Shown here piece by piece: positions 1 to 7,216 of a DNA stretch of 64,000 nucleotides (position 1 is the first letter of the stretch; the number at the start of each line of letters is the position of its first letter). The stretch is from Sphingomonas sp. Leaf9 (GTDB taxonomy: Bacteria; Pseudomonadota; Alphaproteobacteria; Sphingomonadales; Sphingomonadaceae), in the NCBI RefSeq assembly GCF_001421355.1, contig NZ_LMKC01000007.1, forward strand, positions 30,529 to 94,528, written 5' to 3'. The notes below the pieces were generated by a model. That model was not told the DNA's origin, ran no database searches, and saw only the letters and a program-made list of their open reading frames with translations. A program made the position numbers and the translations under genes.

Positions 1-423
1 AAGGCGACGATCCTGTTGATCCCAATATGCGAATGCGAACATTCCCCACAAACGTCGCGCCGTTTCGATCACGCCCCATTTGTGGCAGCCGTAAAGTATA
101 ACTTCGCTGTCGGAATGGCCACGGAATACGTATCCGGCACGCTCCAACTCCGGACGAAGCGCGGGAGCATTATAGGCTTCGCCATTGTAGCTGAGGTGAC
201 CACGGCCGTCCGGCGTCGCCATCGGCTGTGCTCCGGCATCGCTCAGATCAACAATCGCAAGACGACGATGGGCGAGATACACGCCCGCTGCCTTATCGCC
301 CCATATTCCCCACCCATCGGGACCACGATGGCGGATCGTATCGGCCATTGCTTCCGTCAGCCGTCGATTGGCATCGTCCGAACGTCGCATGGCACTATCG
401 ATATGCCCGGTAATGCCACACAT
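1..423 (-). CDS. asnB: Asparagine synthetase (glutamine-hydrolysing), N-terminal part, cut by window edge
   Basis: Only the first 141 codons are present; the gene continues beyond base 1. The protein begins MCGITGHID, so removal of Met exposes Cys2, the nucleophile of class II (Ntn) glutamine amidotransferases. Further family signatures follow: IRHRGPDGWG (about residues 30-39), LAHRRLAIVDLS and YNGEAYN. The enzyme would release ammonia from glutamine and use it, with ATP, to amidate aspartate or a related substrate. The C-terminal synthetase domain is not visible, so an amidotransferase of a secondary pathway cannot be excluded. The start is fixed by the need for Cys at position 2. Confidence 0.88.
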   Translation of the reverse strand, partial: MCGITGHIDSAMRRSDDANRRLTEAMADTIRHRGPDGWGIWGDKAAGVYLAHRRLAIVDLSDAGAQPMATPDGRGHLSYNGEAYNAPALRPELERAGYVFRGHSDSEVILYGCHKWGVIETARRLWGMFAFAYWDQQDRRL

Positions 424-574
424 GCTGCTCGTTCCGTCCCCACTGGATTTGCCGGTCGCCCTAACCTGATCGCCCCATCTAATCCAGTATTAGGATATTG
501 TGGCATGGCCGCTGCGCATCCTCCTCCTCGACATTTGCCTGCTGTCACTCCCCGGACTGCCAAACTTTTCACAA
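424..574. other. Intergenic region upstream of asnB
   Basis: Promoter-side DNA of the leftward asnB gene, with an AT-richer stretch around 480-500. No convincing gene is seen. A purine-rich GGAACGAG lies just before the asnB start on the minus strand and may be its ribosome binding site. Confidence 0.4.
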
Positions 575-608
575 ACGCCGGCCACGGGCTCCCTCCCGTG
601 GCCGGCGT
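575..608 (-). terminator. Rho-independent terminator
   Basis: Perfect 14-bp inverted repeat (acgccggccacggg and its complement) around a 6-base loop, 22 bases beyond the stop of the leftward gene ending at 630. On the minus strand it is followed by a T-containing tract (TTTGTGAAAAGTTT). The long GC stem plus position makes a terminator the simplest reading. Confidence 0.75.
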
Positions 609-629
609 CCCTGTTCAGGCCGGAGTGCG

Positions 630-1514
630 TTACTCCGCCTGATCCTTCGCCGCGCGCTTTACCTGGCCTTCGCCCATGGCCGATACCAGCACGTCGCCCT
701 GCACGGTGAAGTTGTCGGCCGGGAGGGTCGCTACGCGCTTGCCAACGGCCATCGTCACCGATTCCACCCGACCGGCGGCACCCCGGCGGATCGACTGGAC
801 GCGGCCGATCGCTTCGCCCTTTGCGTCGCGGACGGTCTGGCCGGGGTTCAGCGCGGGGATCGCGCCGCTGCCCATCAGCGACAGCGCGCCCTCGCCCGAT
901 CCGCTGGCCGAGGCCGAGCCGCCCCCGACCGCGCCGTTCGCCATGCCCGAGGCGCTGCCGCTGGCGGCACCGGTCAGGGTGCCGGCACCGTCGCGGACCT
1001 GGCCGATCGCGCCCTGCGCCCGGTCGCGCGCCGTGCCGACCGCGCCGGCCGCACGATCGCGGGTGGTGGCGACGCCGCTACGAACCCGGTCGCGCGCCGC
1101 GCCGGCGGTGTCGCGGACGGCATCGGTGCCGATCAACTGCGCATCGACGCTGCCACCTGCACTGCCCGAGCCACTGCCCGAACCGCCGATCGTGCTGCCC
1201 AGCGCCTGGGCGGTGCCGTCGACCGCGCCGTCGCCGCGCGCCGATCCACCGCCGCGTACCCGGCCACTGCGCCGGTCGACCTGTCGTTCGGCGGTCACCT
1301 CGCCGCCGCCGCGCCGCGCGGTGCGCGCGGTGGTGTCGGCGCGGTCGCGAACCGGGGCGACGGTGCGGTCGATATTGCCACCGAGGTTACCGCCGATCCC
1401 ACCGCTCAGGCTGCCGCCCAGCCCGCCACCGCCACCGCCGCCCAGCAGCTGGGCCGAGGCGGGGGTCGCGATCGCGGCGGCAAGCGCCGCACCCATCAGG
1501 AACATGGTCTTCAT
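630..1514 (-). CDS. Secreted Gly/Ser/Ala-rich protein with C-terminal PRC-barrel-like segment
   Basis: 294 aa. The start at 1514 is chosen because it has AGGAG just upstream and gives a clean signal peptide (MKTMFLMGAALAAAIATPASA, cleaved before Q). The mature protein opens with a poly-Gly tract, then a low-complexity middle with repeated ARDRA/VRDRA and GSGSGS units. The last ~75 residues (GQTVRDAKGEAIGRVQSI...) look like a PRC-barrel-type fold as found in small envelope proteins. A longer reading frame from 1670 would destroy the signal peptide and is not favoured. Function is unknown; a cell-envelope role is inferred from export. Confidence 0.72.
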   Translation of the reverse strand: MKTMFLMGAALAAAIATPASAQLLGGGGGGGLGGSLSGGIGGNLGGNIDRTVAPVRDRADTTARTARRGGGEVTAERQVDRRSGRVRGGGSARGDGAVDGTAQALGSTIGGSGSGSGSAGGSVDAQLIGTDAVRDTAGAARDRVRSGVATTRDRAAGAVGTARDRAQGAIGQVRDGAGTLTGAASGSASGMANGAVGGGSASASGSGEGALSLMGSGAIPALNPGQTVRDAKGEAIGRVQSIRRGAAGRVESVTMAVGKRVATLPADNFTVQGDVLVSAMGEGQVKRAAKDQAE

Positions 1515-1581
1515 GGCTGTTCTCCTGCGTTCGTGCGCCGCGAGGGGCGCTTCGGGAAGGAGAACGGGTGCCGGTTTCGCT

Positions 1582-2292
1582 TTAATCCCGATGGGTGCGA
1601 TTTTTTTCGGCGGGGAAGTGCGACGCGCCGCGCACCTTCTTCGCGACATATTCCGCGAACCCCCGGGCATAGGCGTCGCGCAGGTCGGCCGTCGCCGCGT
1701 CGACCTGATCGGGCATTTTCGCCGGAAAGATCGCCAGCGGGTTCTTCACCTGTCCGGGGAAGCTGCGCGGCTTGACGCCACCATCACGCCCGAAATCGCG
1801 AAAGGTCCATTTGGCGAACAGGTTGGTGCCGACCAGCGGTTTCCTGACGTAGAACAGCTCACCCCCGACCAGCTCGGCATAGCAGGGCGTGGTGGCGTCG
1901 CTCAGCCGCCTGCCCGCCTTCAGGCTGGCCTGCATCGTGCGCAGCGCCTGCCCGACCGCCGGATCGGCCTTGGCCGCCGCATCGGACGGCACCGCCGGTT
2001 CGACGACGATGGTATAGCCGGTAAGGCCCAGCATCCCCGCCGCATCGGCGGCACGCAGCGCCTCCACCTGCGCTTCGGGCGACAGGTCGTCGTGCATCCG
2101 GTCGGTGATCGTCGCGACCCTGCCCTTGTTCGCCGCCTGATCGATCACCCCGCCCAGGGCCCCGCCGAACATCCCCAGGCCGCTCATCTTCATGCCGCGA
2201 TAGGTTTCGCTCGGCCAGATATGCAGTTCGCAGGTCTGCGCCTGTGCGGTGCCCGATGCGAGCAACGCCAACGCGCCCATCCAGAATGTCAT
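1582..2292 (-). CDS. Exported protein of unknown function
   Basis: 236 aa with a short signal peptide (MTFWMGALALLASGTAQAQ) and a GGGAAGG ribosome binding site. The mature part has one cysteine near its start (TCELHIWP) and another around residue 135 (TTPCYAEL), which could pair in the periplasm. I do not recognise the family. It lies on the same strand as the Gly-rich protein downstream (67-bp gap) and the peptidase upstream, so the three may be expressed together. Confidence 0.7.
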   Translation of the reverse strand: MTFWMGALALLASGTAQAQTCELHIWPSETYRGMKMSGLGMFGGALGGVIDQAANKGRVATITDRMHDDLSPEAQVEALRAADAAGMLGLTGYTIVVEPAVPSDAAAKADPAVGQALRTMQASLKAGRRLSDATTPCYAELVGGELFYVRKPLVGTNLFAKWTFRDFGRDGGVKPRSFPGQVKNPLAIFPAKMPDQVDAATADLRDAYARGFAEYVAKKVRGASHFPAEKNRTHRD

Positions 2293-2386
2293 GTGCCTTC
2301 CCCCGTTTCCCTACCGAAACGTATAATGTCTGGAGAAGCGGACGGAAGGGCGCTGCGGTGGAGTTGCCTCCGAAACCGATCTATCC

Positions 2387-3655
2387 CTACCGCACCGGCG
2401 TCCGGCACGCCCCGCACAGCACGCCGCGCCCGGTGCGGCCGCCACGCTTCGCCTCGCGGTCGAGCGCCTTCATCGCCGTCGCCGCATCCCCGCCCCACAC
2501 CGCCGACAGCCGCGCGGCGACCAGCGGCGCGGCGAACGACGTGCCGCGCACGCCGCGCGCCTGTCCCGCAGCGTTCAGCGCCAGCATGTCCGCCCCCGGT
2601 GCGGCATAGTCGAGGTGGCTGGCCCGCCCCGCCTCCAGCAGCACCCGCCCGCGCCCGTCGACCCCGGTGACGGCGATCGCCTGGGGATAGCTGGCGGGAT
2701 AGGCCGGCGGGGCGGCGGGGCCGTTGTTGCCGACCGCCGCGACGACGACGGTCCCCCGCGCCCGCGCCGCCGCGACGAAGCGGCCGAGCAGCGCATTGTC
2801 GGGGCCGGCAAGGCTCATCACCACCACCGGCACCTGCCCGCGCACCATCCACGCCAGCGCGCGGGCAAGCGCACTGGCGCTGCCGCCCGCCGGGTCGCTG
2901 CCATAGACGTCGGAGACATGCAGCGCCGCGCCGGGGGCGCTGGCCCGGATTCCGCCGCCGCCGGTCAGCAGCGAGGCGACCGCCATGCCATGATCGCTGG
3001 CGCGCGGGGCACCGCTGGCAAAGCCCTGTTGCGCGGCAAGGCCGGGGGTGCCGGCCGAAACACCGCCGTCGATGATGCCGATGCGCTTGCCGCCGGTGCC
3101 GGGGGCCGGGCCATCCCCGCCCCGTACCCCGGCCTCCGCCGGGATGCGGGCGGGCGTGGCCTCCCCGCTGGCGCTGTACAGCGGGTCCAGCGTCACCCGG
3201 TCGGCACCGGCGATCTTGCCCAGCGCCCGCGCCGCCGCGACCGCCGACAGCCCGGCGGGCGCACGCAGCCGGGCGAAACCGATGCCGAGATCGTCGTAGC
3301 GTTCGTTCGCGATCACCGAAAACCCCGCGCGCTGCGCCAGCGCCAGCAGCGCCGGATCGGGATCGGCCAGCGTCACCTCGCCCGCGCGGACGGGATTATC
3401 GTCGCGGTCCAGCTCGATCCGGTCGGGAAAGCGCCGCGCGAGGTCGCGGGCGCGCTCGACCGACTGCCGCACCAGCTGGCGCGTATCGGCCACCGCATCG
3501 TCGATCGGGAGCGCACCGCGAAGGTCGCCCACCGCCTCCCCCACCCGACCGGGCAGCTGCGGCAGTTGCGGCACCTGTGGCAGCAACTGCGCCGACGCCG
3601 CCGTCGGCAGGGCCAGCGCCAATGCCACGCATCGCAGGAAGTTCGATCCCGTCAT
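2387..3655 (-). CDS. S8 (subtilisin-like) serine peptidase, secreted
   Basis: 422 aa. The start at 3655 gives a signal peptide (MTGSNFLRCVALALALPTAASA) followed by a Pro/Gln-rich linker. An N-terminal propeptide-like region (~25-185) precedes the catalytic domain. The triad is visible: Asp196 in RIGIIDGG, His222 in SDHGMAVASLL and Ser373 in GTSFAAP, with Asn310 in VGNNGP as the oxyanion residue. The C-terminus carries a CGAC pair. It is divergent from an ECF sigma/anti-sigma pair starting 184 bp away, an arrangement that suggests the sigma factor may control it; that link is inference. A secreted or periplasmic protease is the likely role. Confidence 0.85.
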   Translation of the reverse strand: MTGSNFLRCVALALALPTAASAQLLPQVPQLPQLPGRVGEAVGDLRGALPIDDAVADTRQLVRQSVERARDLARRFPDRIELDRDDNPVRAGEVTLADPDPALLALAQRAGFSVIANERYDDLGIGFARLRAPAGLSAVAAARALGKIAGADRVTLDPLYSASGEATPARIPAEAGVRGGDGPAPGTGGKRIGIIDGGVSAGTPGLAAQQGFASGAPRASDHGMAVASLLTGGGGIRASAPGAALHVSDVYGSDPAGGSASALARALAWMVRGQVPVVVMSLAGPDNALLGRFVAAARARGTVVVAAVGNNGPAAPPAYPASYPQAIAVTGVDGRGRVLLEAGRASHLDYAAPGADMLALNAAGQARGVRGTSFAAPLVAARLSAVWGGDAATAMKALDREAKRGGRTGRGVLCGACRTPVR

Positions 3656-3735
3656 CACACTCCGCCTTCCCTGCCCGCGCCTGGCGCCTGCCACCCAATC
3701 GACGCTTCTCTCCTACGCCAGAAGAAGAAGCGGGA

Positions 3736-3756
3736 CCCCGGATCAAGTCCGGGGTG
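3736..3756. repeat. Short dispersed palindrome
   Basis: Inverted repeat accccgga/tccggggt with loop tcaag, between the divergent peptidase and sigma-factor genes. This style of palindrome is common between genes in sphingomonads. Confidence 0.55.
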
Positions 3757-3838
3757 ACGAAGATGGTTTTGGCGGGCGTCCCCGCCGACATCACCCGCCG
3801 AATCCAATCGCCGCTAGGATTTTCGTGCGCCATGCCGG

Positions 3839-4372
3839 ATGAAACGGGCGACGCCATCCGTTTCATCCCCGAAGCCCGAAAGGACACCGTTGCGCTTCGA
3901 AAACGAATTGCTGACGCATCTGCCCCTGTTGCGGCGTGTCGCCCATGCGCTCGCCCGCAACCCCGCCGATGCCGACGACCTGTTGCAGGCGGCGGTCGAA
4001 CGCGCGCTCACCCGCCGCGACCAGTGGCAGGCCGGCACCAGGCTGGATGCATGGGCGATCCGTATCCTGCGCAATTTGTGGATCGACACGGTTCGGGCAC
4101 AGGCACGGCGGCGCGAGACCTTCGTGCCACCGGAGGCAGGCGACGCCGTGGGGCGGCAGGGCGAACAGGAAATGACCGTGGAAATGCACAATATCGGCCG
4201 GGCGATGGGCAAGCTGCCCCCCGAACAGCGTGAGGTGATCGCGCTGGTGATGGTGGAGGGCTTTGCGTACCGTGAGGCGGCGGAGATCCTCGATATTCCG
4301 ATCGGCACGCTCACCTCGCGCCTGGTGCGCGGACGGGAAGCGTTGCTGGGGCATCTGGGGGAAGCGGCATGA
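3839..4372 (+). CDS. ECF-type RNA polymerase sigma factor
   Basis: 177 aa from the first ATG. Region 2 runs through LLRRVAHALARNPADADDLL and the -10-recognition helix LDAWAIRILRNLWIDTVRAQ. Region 4 is AMGKLPPEQREVIALV...EAAEILDIPIGTLTSRLVRG, a helix-turn-helix. An in-frame TTG at 3890 is preceded by AAAGGA at good spacing and would give a 160-aa protein starting LRFENELL, closer to typical ECF N-termini, so the true start may be there. The stop overlaps the anti-sigma start by ATGA. It probably directs transcription of an envelope or stress regulon, perhaps including the divergent protease. Confidence 0.9.
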   Translation: MKRATPSVSSPKPERTPLRFENELLTHLPLLRRVAHALARNPADADDLLQAAVERALTRRDQWQAGTRLDAWAIRILRNLWIDTVRAQARRRETFVPPEAGDAVGRQGEQEMTVEMHNIGRAMGKLPPEQREVIALVMVEGFAYREAAEILDIPIGTLTSRLVRGREALLGHLGEAA

Positions 4373-5061
4373 CGATCGATCCCGAAACGCTGGCCGCCTA
4401 TGCCGATGGCGAGCTGGACCCGATCGCCGCAAAGCGCGTCGAACGGGCGATGGCCGACGATCCGACGCTGGCCGCCGAGGTCGAGCGCCACCGCGCGCTG
4501 ACCGCCCGGCTGCGCGGCAGCTTCGCCGGCCTCGACGCACAGCCGATGCCCGCCGGGGTCGAGGCGCTGTTCGCGCGCGCCGATAACGTCGTGGCCTTTC
4601 CGACCCGCAAACCGGCACCCAGGCCGCAGCGCTGGTGGGGCGCGGTCGCCGCCAGCCTCGTCGCCGGGCTGCTGCTCGGGCAGCTGGTGCCGCGTGCCGG
4701 CAGCGATCTGGCGTTCGAAGGCGGCACGGCGGTCGCGCAAGGCAGCCTTGCCCGCGCGCTCGACACGCAGCTCGCCTCGACGCAGGGGGCGCAGGCACCG
4801 GTAAGGATCGGCATCACCTTCCGCGACCGCGCCGGCGCGCTGTGCCGCACGTTCGAAACCGGCACCACCGGCGGCATCGCCTGTGCCGGCGACAGCGGCC
4901 CGTGGCGGGTGCAGGTGCTGCAGGGCGGGGCCAAGACGACCACCACCGCCTATGCCCAGGCCGGGTCGCCGATGGCGGCGGTGCTGGAACAGGCGCAGGC
5001 GATGGCCGCCGGCGACCCACTGGATGCGGCGGGCGAGGCGGCGGCGCTGAAGGGGCGGTAG
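4369..5061 (+). CDS. Membrane anti-sigma factor
   Basis: 230 aa, overlapping the sigma gene by 4 bases. The N-terminal ~55 residues (LAAYADGELDPIAAKRVERAM) are the helical sigma-binding type of anti-sigma domain, without a HxxxCxxC zinc motif. A single membrane segment follows (about 90-108, WWGAVAASLVAGLLLGQLV), leaving a periplasmic C-terminal domain with two cysteines (ALCRTF, GIACAGD). It is expected to hold the sigma factor at the inner membrane until a periplasmic signal releases it. The pairing and topology are standard for ECF systems; the signal is unknown. Confidence 0.85.
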   Translation: MTIDPETLAAYADGELDPIAAKRVERAMADDPTLAAEVERHRALTARLRGSFAGLDAQPMPAGVEALFARADNVVAFPTRKPAPRPQRWWGAVAASLVAGLLLGQLVPRAGSDLAFEGGTAVAQGSLARALDTQLASTQGAQAPVRIGITFRDRAGALCRTFETGTTGGIACAGDSGPWRVQVLQGGAKTTTTAYAQAGSPMAAVLEQAQAMAAGDPLDAAGEAAALKGR

Positions 5062-5083
5062 GGGCGCACCCATATGGATGGAC

Positions 5084-5170
5084 GTACCCCCGCGCAGGCG
5101 GGGGCCCAGGGCCAAACAAAACAGCGACCGGCGCTTGTCGCCCTTGGGCCCCCGCCTGCGCGGGGGCACG
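5084..5170. repeat. Paired GC hairpin repeat, family A
   Basis: Two facing arms of the cccccgcgcaggcggggg hairpin (second arm gggcccccgcctgcgcgggg), about 50 bases apart. Each arm can fold alone and the two can also pair with each other. Other copies lie at 15118, 27215, 28660 and 34701, with a single arm at 23798. Confidence 0.85.
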
Positions 5171-5189
5171 ACTTCTCACACCACCGTCC

Positions 5190-5285
5190 GTCATTCCGGC
5201 GCAGGCCGGAATCCATGGATGGGGTGACGTCGCGCTTCGATCGTGAACACCCGACACAATGGATTCCGGCCTGCGCCGGAATGAC
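5190..5285. repeat. Paired GC hairpin repeat, family B
   Basis: Two facing copies of gtcattccggcgcaggcc and its complement, enclosing about 50 bases, directly after a family A pair. With the neighbour it fills nearly the whole 300-base gap between 5062 and 5361; no gene is seen in that gap. Confidence 0.85.
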
Positions 5286-5361
5286 GCGTGGGCATGCCCC
5301 CCAACAACCCGTTCGGTTCGAGCAGCTTCGAGCCTGTCGAGAAGCGTCCGTCGAGAACCCG

Positions 5362-5616
5362 CTATCCCCGATGCCGCCCCCAGCGCGCACTCACCGCCAC
5401 CTCGTCGAACAGATGCCGCCCCAATATCACCAGCGCCGCGCCGCTGCTCGCCCCGACATAGGTGACCGCGCCCAGCCCGTAGGCCAGCAGCCCCGCCGAT
5501 TGCGGCGGCACATGGAGCGCGTACAGCCAGTGCAGCGCCGCCCCCGCCACCATCAGCAACACCAGCCCCATCAGGCGCAAGGCCAGGTCGCCCCGGCGGG
5601 TCAGCCACTGCTCCAT
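5362..5616 (-). CDS. Small membrane protein
   Basis: 84 aa, starting at an ATG with GGGAG upstream. Two hydrophobic segments are visible: LRLMGLVLLMVAGAALHWLY (about 13-33) and the region GLLAYGLGAVTYVGASSGAALVILG (about 42-66). It probably sits in the inner membrane. I do not recognise the family. The region upstream (5617-5831) has no gene I can support apart from promoter-side DNA. Confidence 0.62.
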   Translation of the reverse strand: MEQWLTRRGDLALRLMGLVLLMVAGAALHWLYALHVPPQSAGLLAYGLGAVTYVGASSGAALVILGRHLFDEVAVSARWGRHRG

Positions 5617-5831
5617 GCCACGTCTCCCTTCCCAACGTGGCACACCAGCTATCGGGCGCGGCGTAGCAAGACGAGAGCGATTTCTGCCTTTCGCATAGCG
5701 CCGGCATAATCGCCGCGCGGCCACTATGCGCGCGCTATGCAATTCCCTGGAATCGCTCTCGAAACCCAATGCGGCGGGGCATAGCTGACGGTGGCGGGTG
5801 CAGGACGCCCGACCTTTGGAAGACAGATTGC

Positions 5832-6083
5832 ATGTCACGCGAACCCAATCCGGAGCCTGACGAACCGGCGACCATCTATGTCGGGCAGGACGCCGCCGGC
5901 CACTGGCTGGTGCAGGACAGCGGCCACCGCCTCGAAGGGCGGTTCGTGTCGCGCGATGCCGCGATCGGCTATGCCCGCGGCGAATGCCGGATGCACCATG
6001 CCTGCCTGTGCATGGCGACTGCGCCGCTGGTGCCGTTCGTGTCCTTCGCGCCGCTGACCGATGGCGATCGGGTGGTGGCATGA
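5832..6083 (+). CDS. Small DUF2188-like protein
   Basis: 83 aa. The section IYVGQDAAGHWLVQDSGHRL...FVSRDAAIGYAR has the layout of the small DUF2188 domain (strand, aromatic turn, strand, then a helix with A...A.). An upstream in-frame ATG at 5769 is possible, but MSREPNPEP at 5832 is the more natural start. The stop overlaps the next start by ATGA, so it is translationally coupled with the methyltransferase-like gene. Function unknown; the family match is moderate. Confidence 0.58.
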   Translation: MSREPNPEPDEPATIYVGQDAAGHWLVQDSGHRLEGRFVSRDAAIGYARGECRMHHACLCMATAPLVPFVSFAPLTDGDRVVA

Positions 6084-6562
6084 GGACCGCCGTTCGCATC
6101 TCCCCCGCCGCGCAGCGCATCGCGCCGCGCCCGGCCCCCATCCGCCGCGCAGTGCGCGCCGATCCGCGCTGGCCGCATATCGTCGCCGCGTTGCAGGCAT
6201 TGCGCGACGCCCATCGCCATGCGGTGCGGATCGTCGATGCCGATTGCGCCTGCGGCACGCTGCTGATCGAGGTTGCGCGCCATGCCCGCGCGATGGGCTT
6301 CACCGCGATCGAGGGGCGCGGCATCGACGGGTCGCCGGCGATGATCGGCCGCGCCCGCGCCGCCGCGGCGCGGCTGCACGATCCGGCGATCGGCCTCACC
6401 TTCGACATGACCGACATGCGCGGCGCGCTGGTGCAGGAGGCGGAGGCCCCCGCCGACCTGCTGCTGTGGCATGGCGGGCGCGATGCCGATGCAACCGGCA
6501 TGGCGGCGGTGCTGGCCGCAGCCGCGATCCGGGTGATCGCCGACACGGGACGCCCGGCATGA
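6080..6562 (+). CDS. Methyltransferase-like (Rossmann) protein
   Basis: 160 aa. The segment VRIVDADCACGTLLIEVARHARAMGFTAI resembles SAM-binding motif I, but the usual (D/E)xGxGxG is replaced by DADCACG. Then comes GRGIDGSPAMIGRARAAA, matching motif II, where an acidic residue binds the ribose. The remainder is short for a complete methyltransferase. It sits in a three-gene ATGA-coupled string (5832-6798). Catalysis is uncertain because of the altered glycine motif. Confidence 0.55.
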   Translation: MRTAVRISPAAQRIAPRPAPIRRAVRADPRWPHIVAALQALRDAHRHAVRIVDADCACGTLLIEVARHARAMGFTAIEGRGIDGSPAMIGRARAAAARLHDPAIGLTFDMTDMRGALVQEAEAPADLLLWHGGRDADATGMAAVLAAAAIRVIADTGRPA

Positions 6563-6798
6563 CGCGGCGCGACCTGCGCTGGAAGGCGGCCGGGCTGGCG
6601 CTGCTGGCGCTATCGTGCGCGATGGCGCCCGCGCTCGACGGATCGCTGCTGGCGCTCGCCTTCCTGCCGCTGGCGCTCCTCGCGCTACCGCTGCTGCTGC
6701 ACGGCAAGCGCGTCGGGCAGATGGTGCGCGCCGGATGGCGCGGCCACGGCCGCACCGTCGACGTCGTCCACGCCGCCCGGCTGCGGCGGCACCGTTGA
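6559..6798 (+). CDS. Small two-helix membrane protein
   Basis: 79 aa, start overlapping the previous stop by ATGA. Two strongly hydrophobic stretches (AAGLALLALSCAMAPAL and LLALAFLPLALLALPLLL) predict an inner-membrane hairpin, followed by a basic tail (RRHR). No family is recognised. It is likely cotranslated with the two upstream genes. Confidence 0.6.
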   Translation: MTRRDLRWKAAGLALLALSCAMAPALDGSLLALAFLPLALLALPLLLHGKRVGQMVRAGWRGHGRTVDVVHAARLRRHR

Positions 6799-6879
6799 TT
6801 CACTCGATCGATCGAACCCCGCCGCACTGATTCAAACAATCCGCAGGACACCCCTGCGCGCGCCCGCGATAGTGTGTCG

Positions 6880-7140
6880 ATGGACCTCCCCTTCGTGCCC
6901 ATCGAGCTGACCGCCCGCAATCCCGCACGGGGGATCGCACGGCGTTGGCGCGTGGTCGTCTATCGCGACCTGTTCGGGATGCTGCTCGTCGAGACGCAAT
7001 GGGGCCGGATCGGACGCGCGGGGCAACGACTGGTGCGCGCGTTTGCCGACGATAGCGCCGCGCTGGCCCATGTCCGTCGTCTGCTCGCCCGGCGGGCTGG
7101 CGCGCGCCGTCGGATCGGGGTGGGCTACAAGCCAAACTAG
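6880..7140 (+). CDS. WGR-domain protein
   Basis: 86 aa consisting essentially of one WGR domain: RRWRVVVYRDLFGMLLVETQWGRIGRAGQRL, with the defining Trp-Gly-Arg triplet. WGR domains occur in PARPs and many small bacterial proteins and are thought to bind nucleic acid. An in-frame GTG at 6874 is an alternative start. It appears to be a single-gene unit; its partner is unknown. Confidence 0.78.
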   Translation: MDLPFVPIELTARNPARGIARRWRVVVYRDLFGMLLVETQWGRIGRAGQRLVRAFADDSAALAHVRRLLARRAGARRRIGVGYKPN

Positions 7141-7216
7141 GGCGCGCTAAATTCCTACGCTGTTGCTGGACATATAGCCCTGCGTCATTCTCCCATCAAA
7201 GGCAGGGAGATTACGC

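Noticed and set aside
676..2670. Plus-strand open frame of 664 codons
   Set aside because: Runs across two signal-peptide-bearing minus-strand genes and is Pro/Arg-rich noise.
5084..5285. CRISPR-like array
   Set aside because: The repeats are facing hairpin arms in two pairs, not regularly spaced direct repeats with unique spacers, and no cas gene exists.
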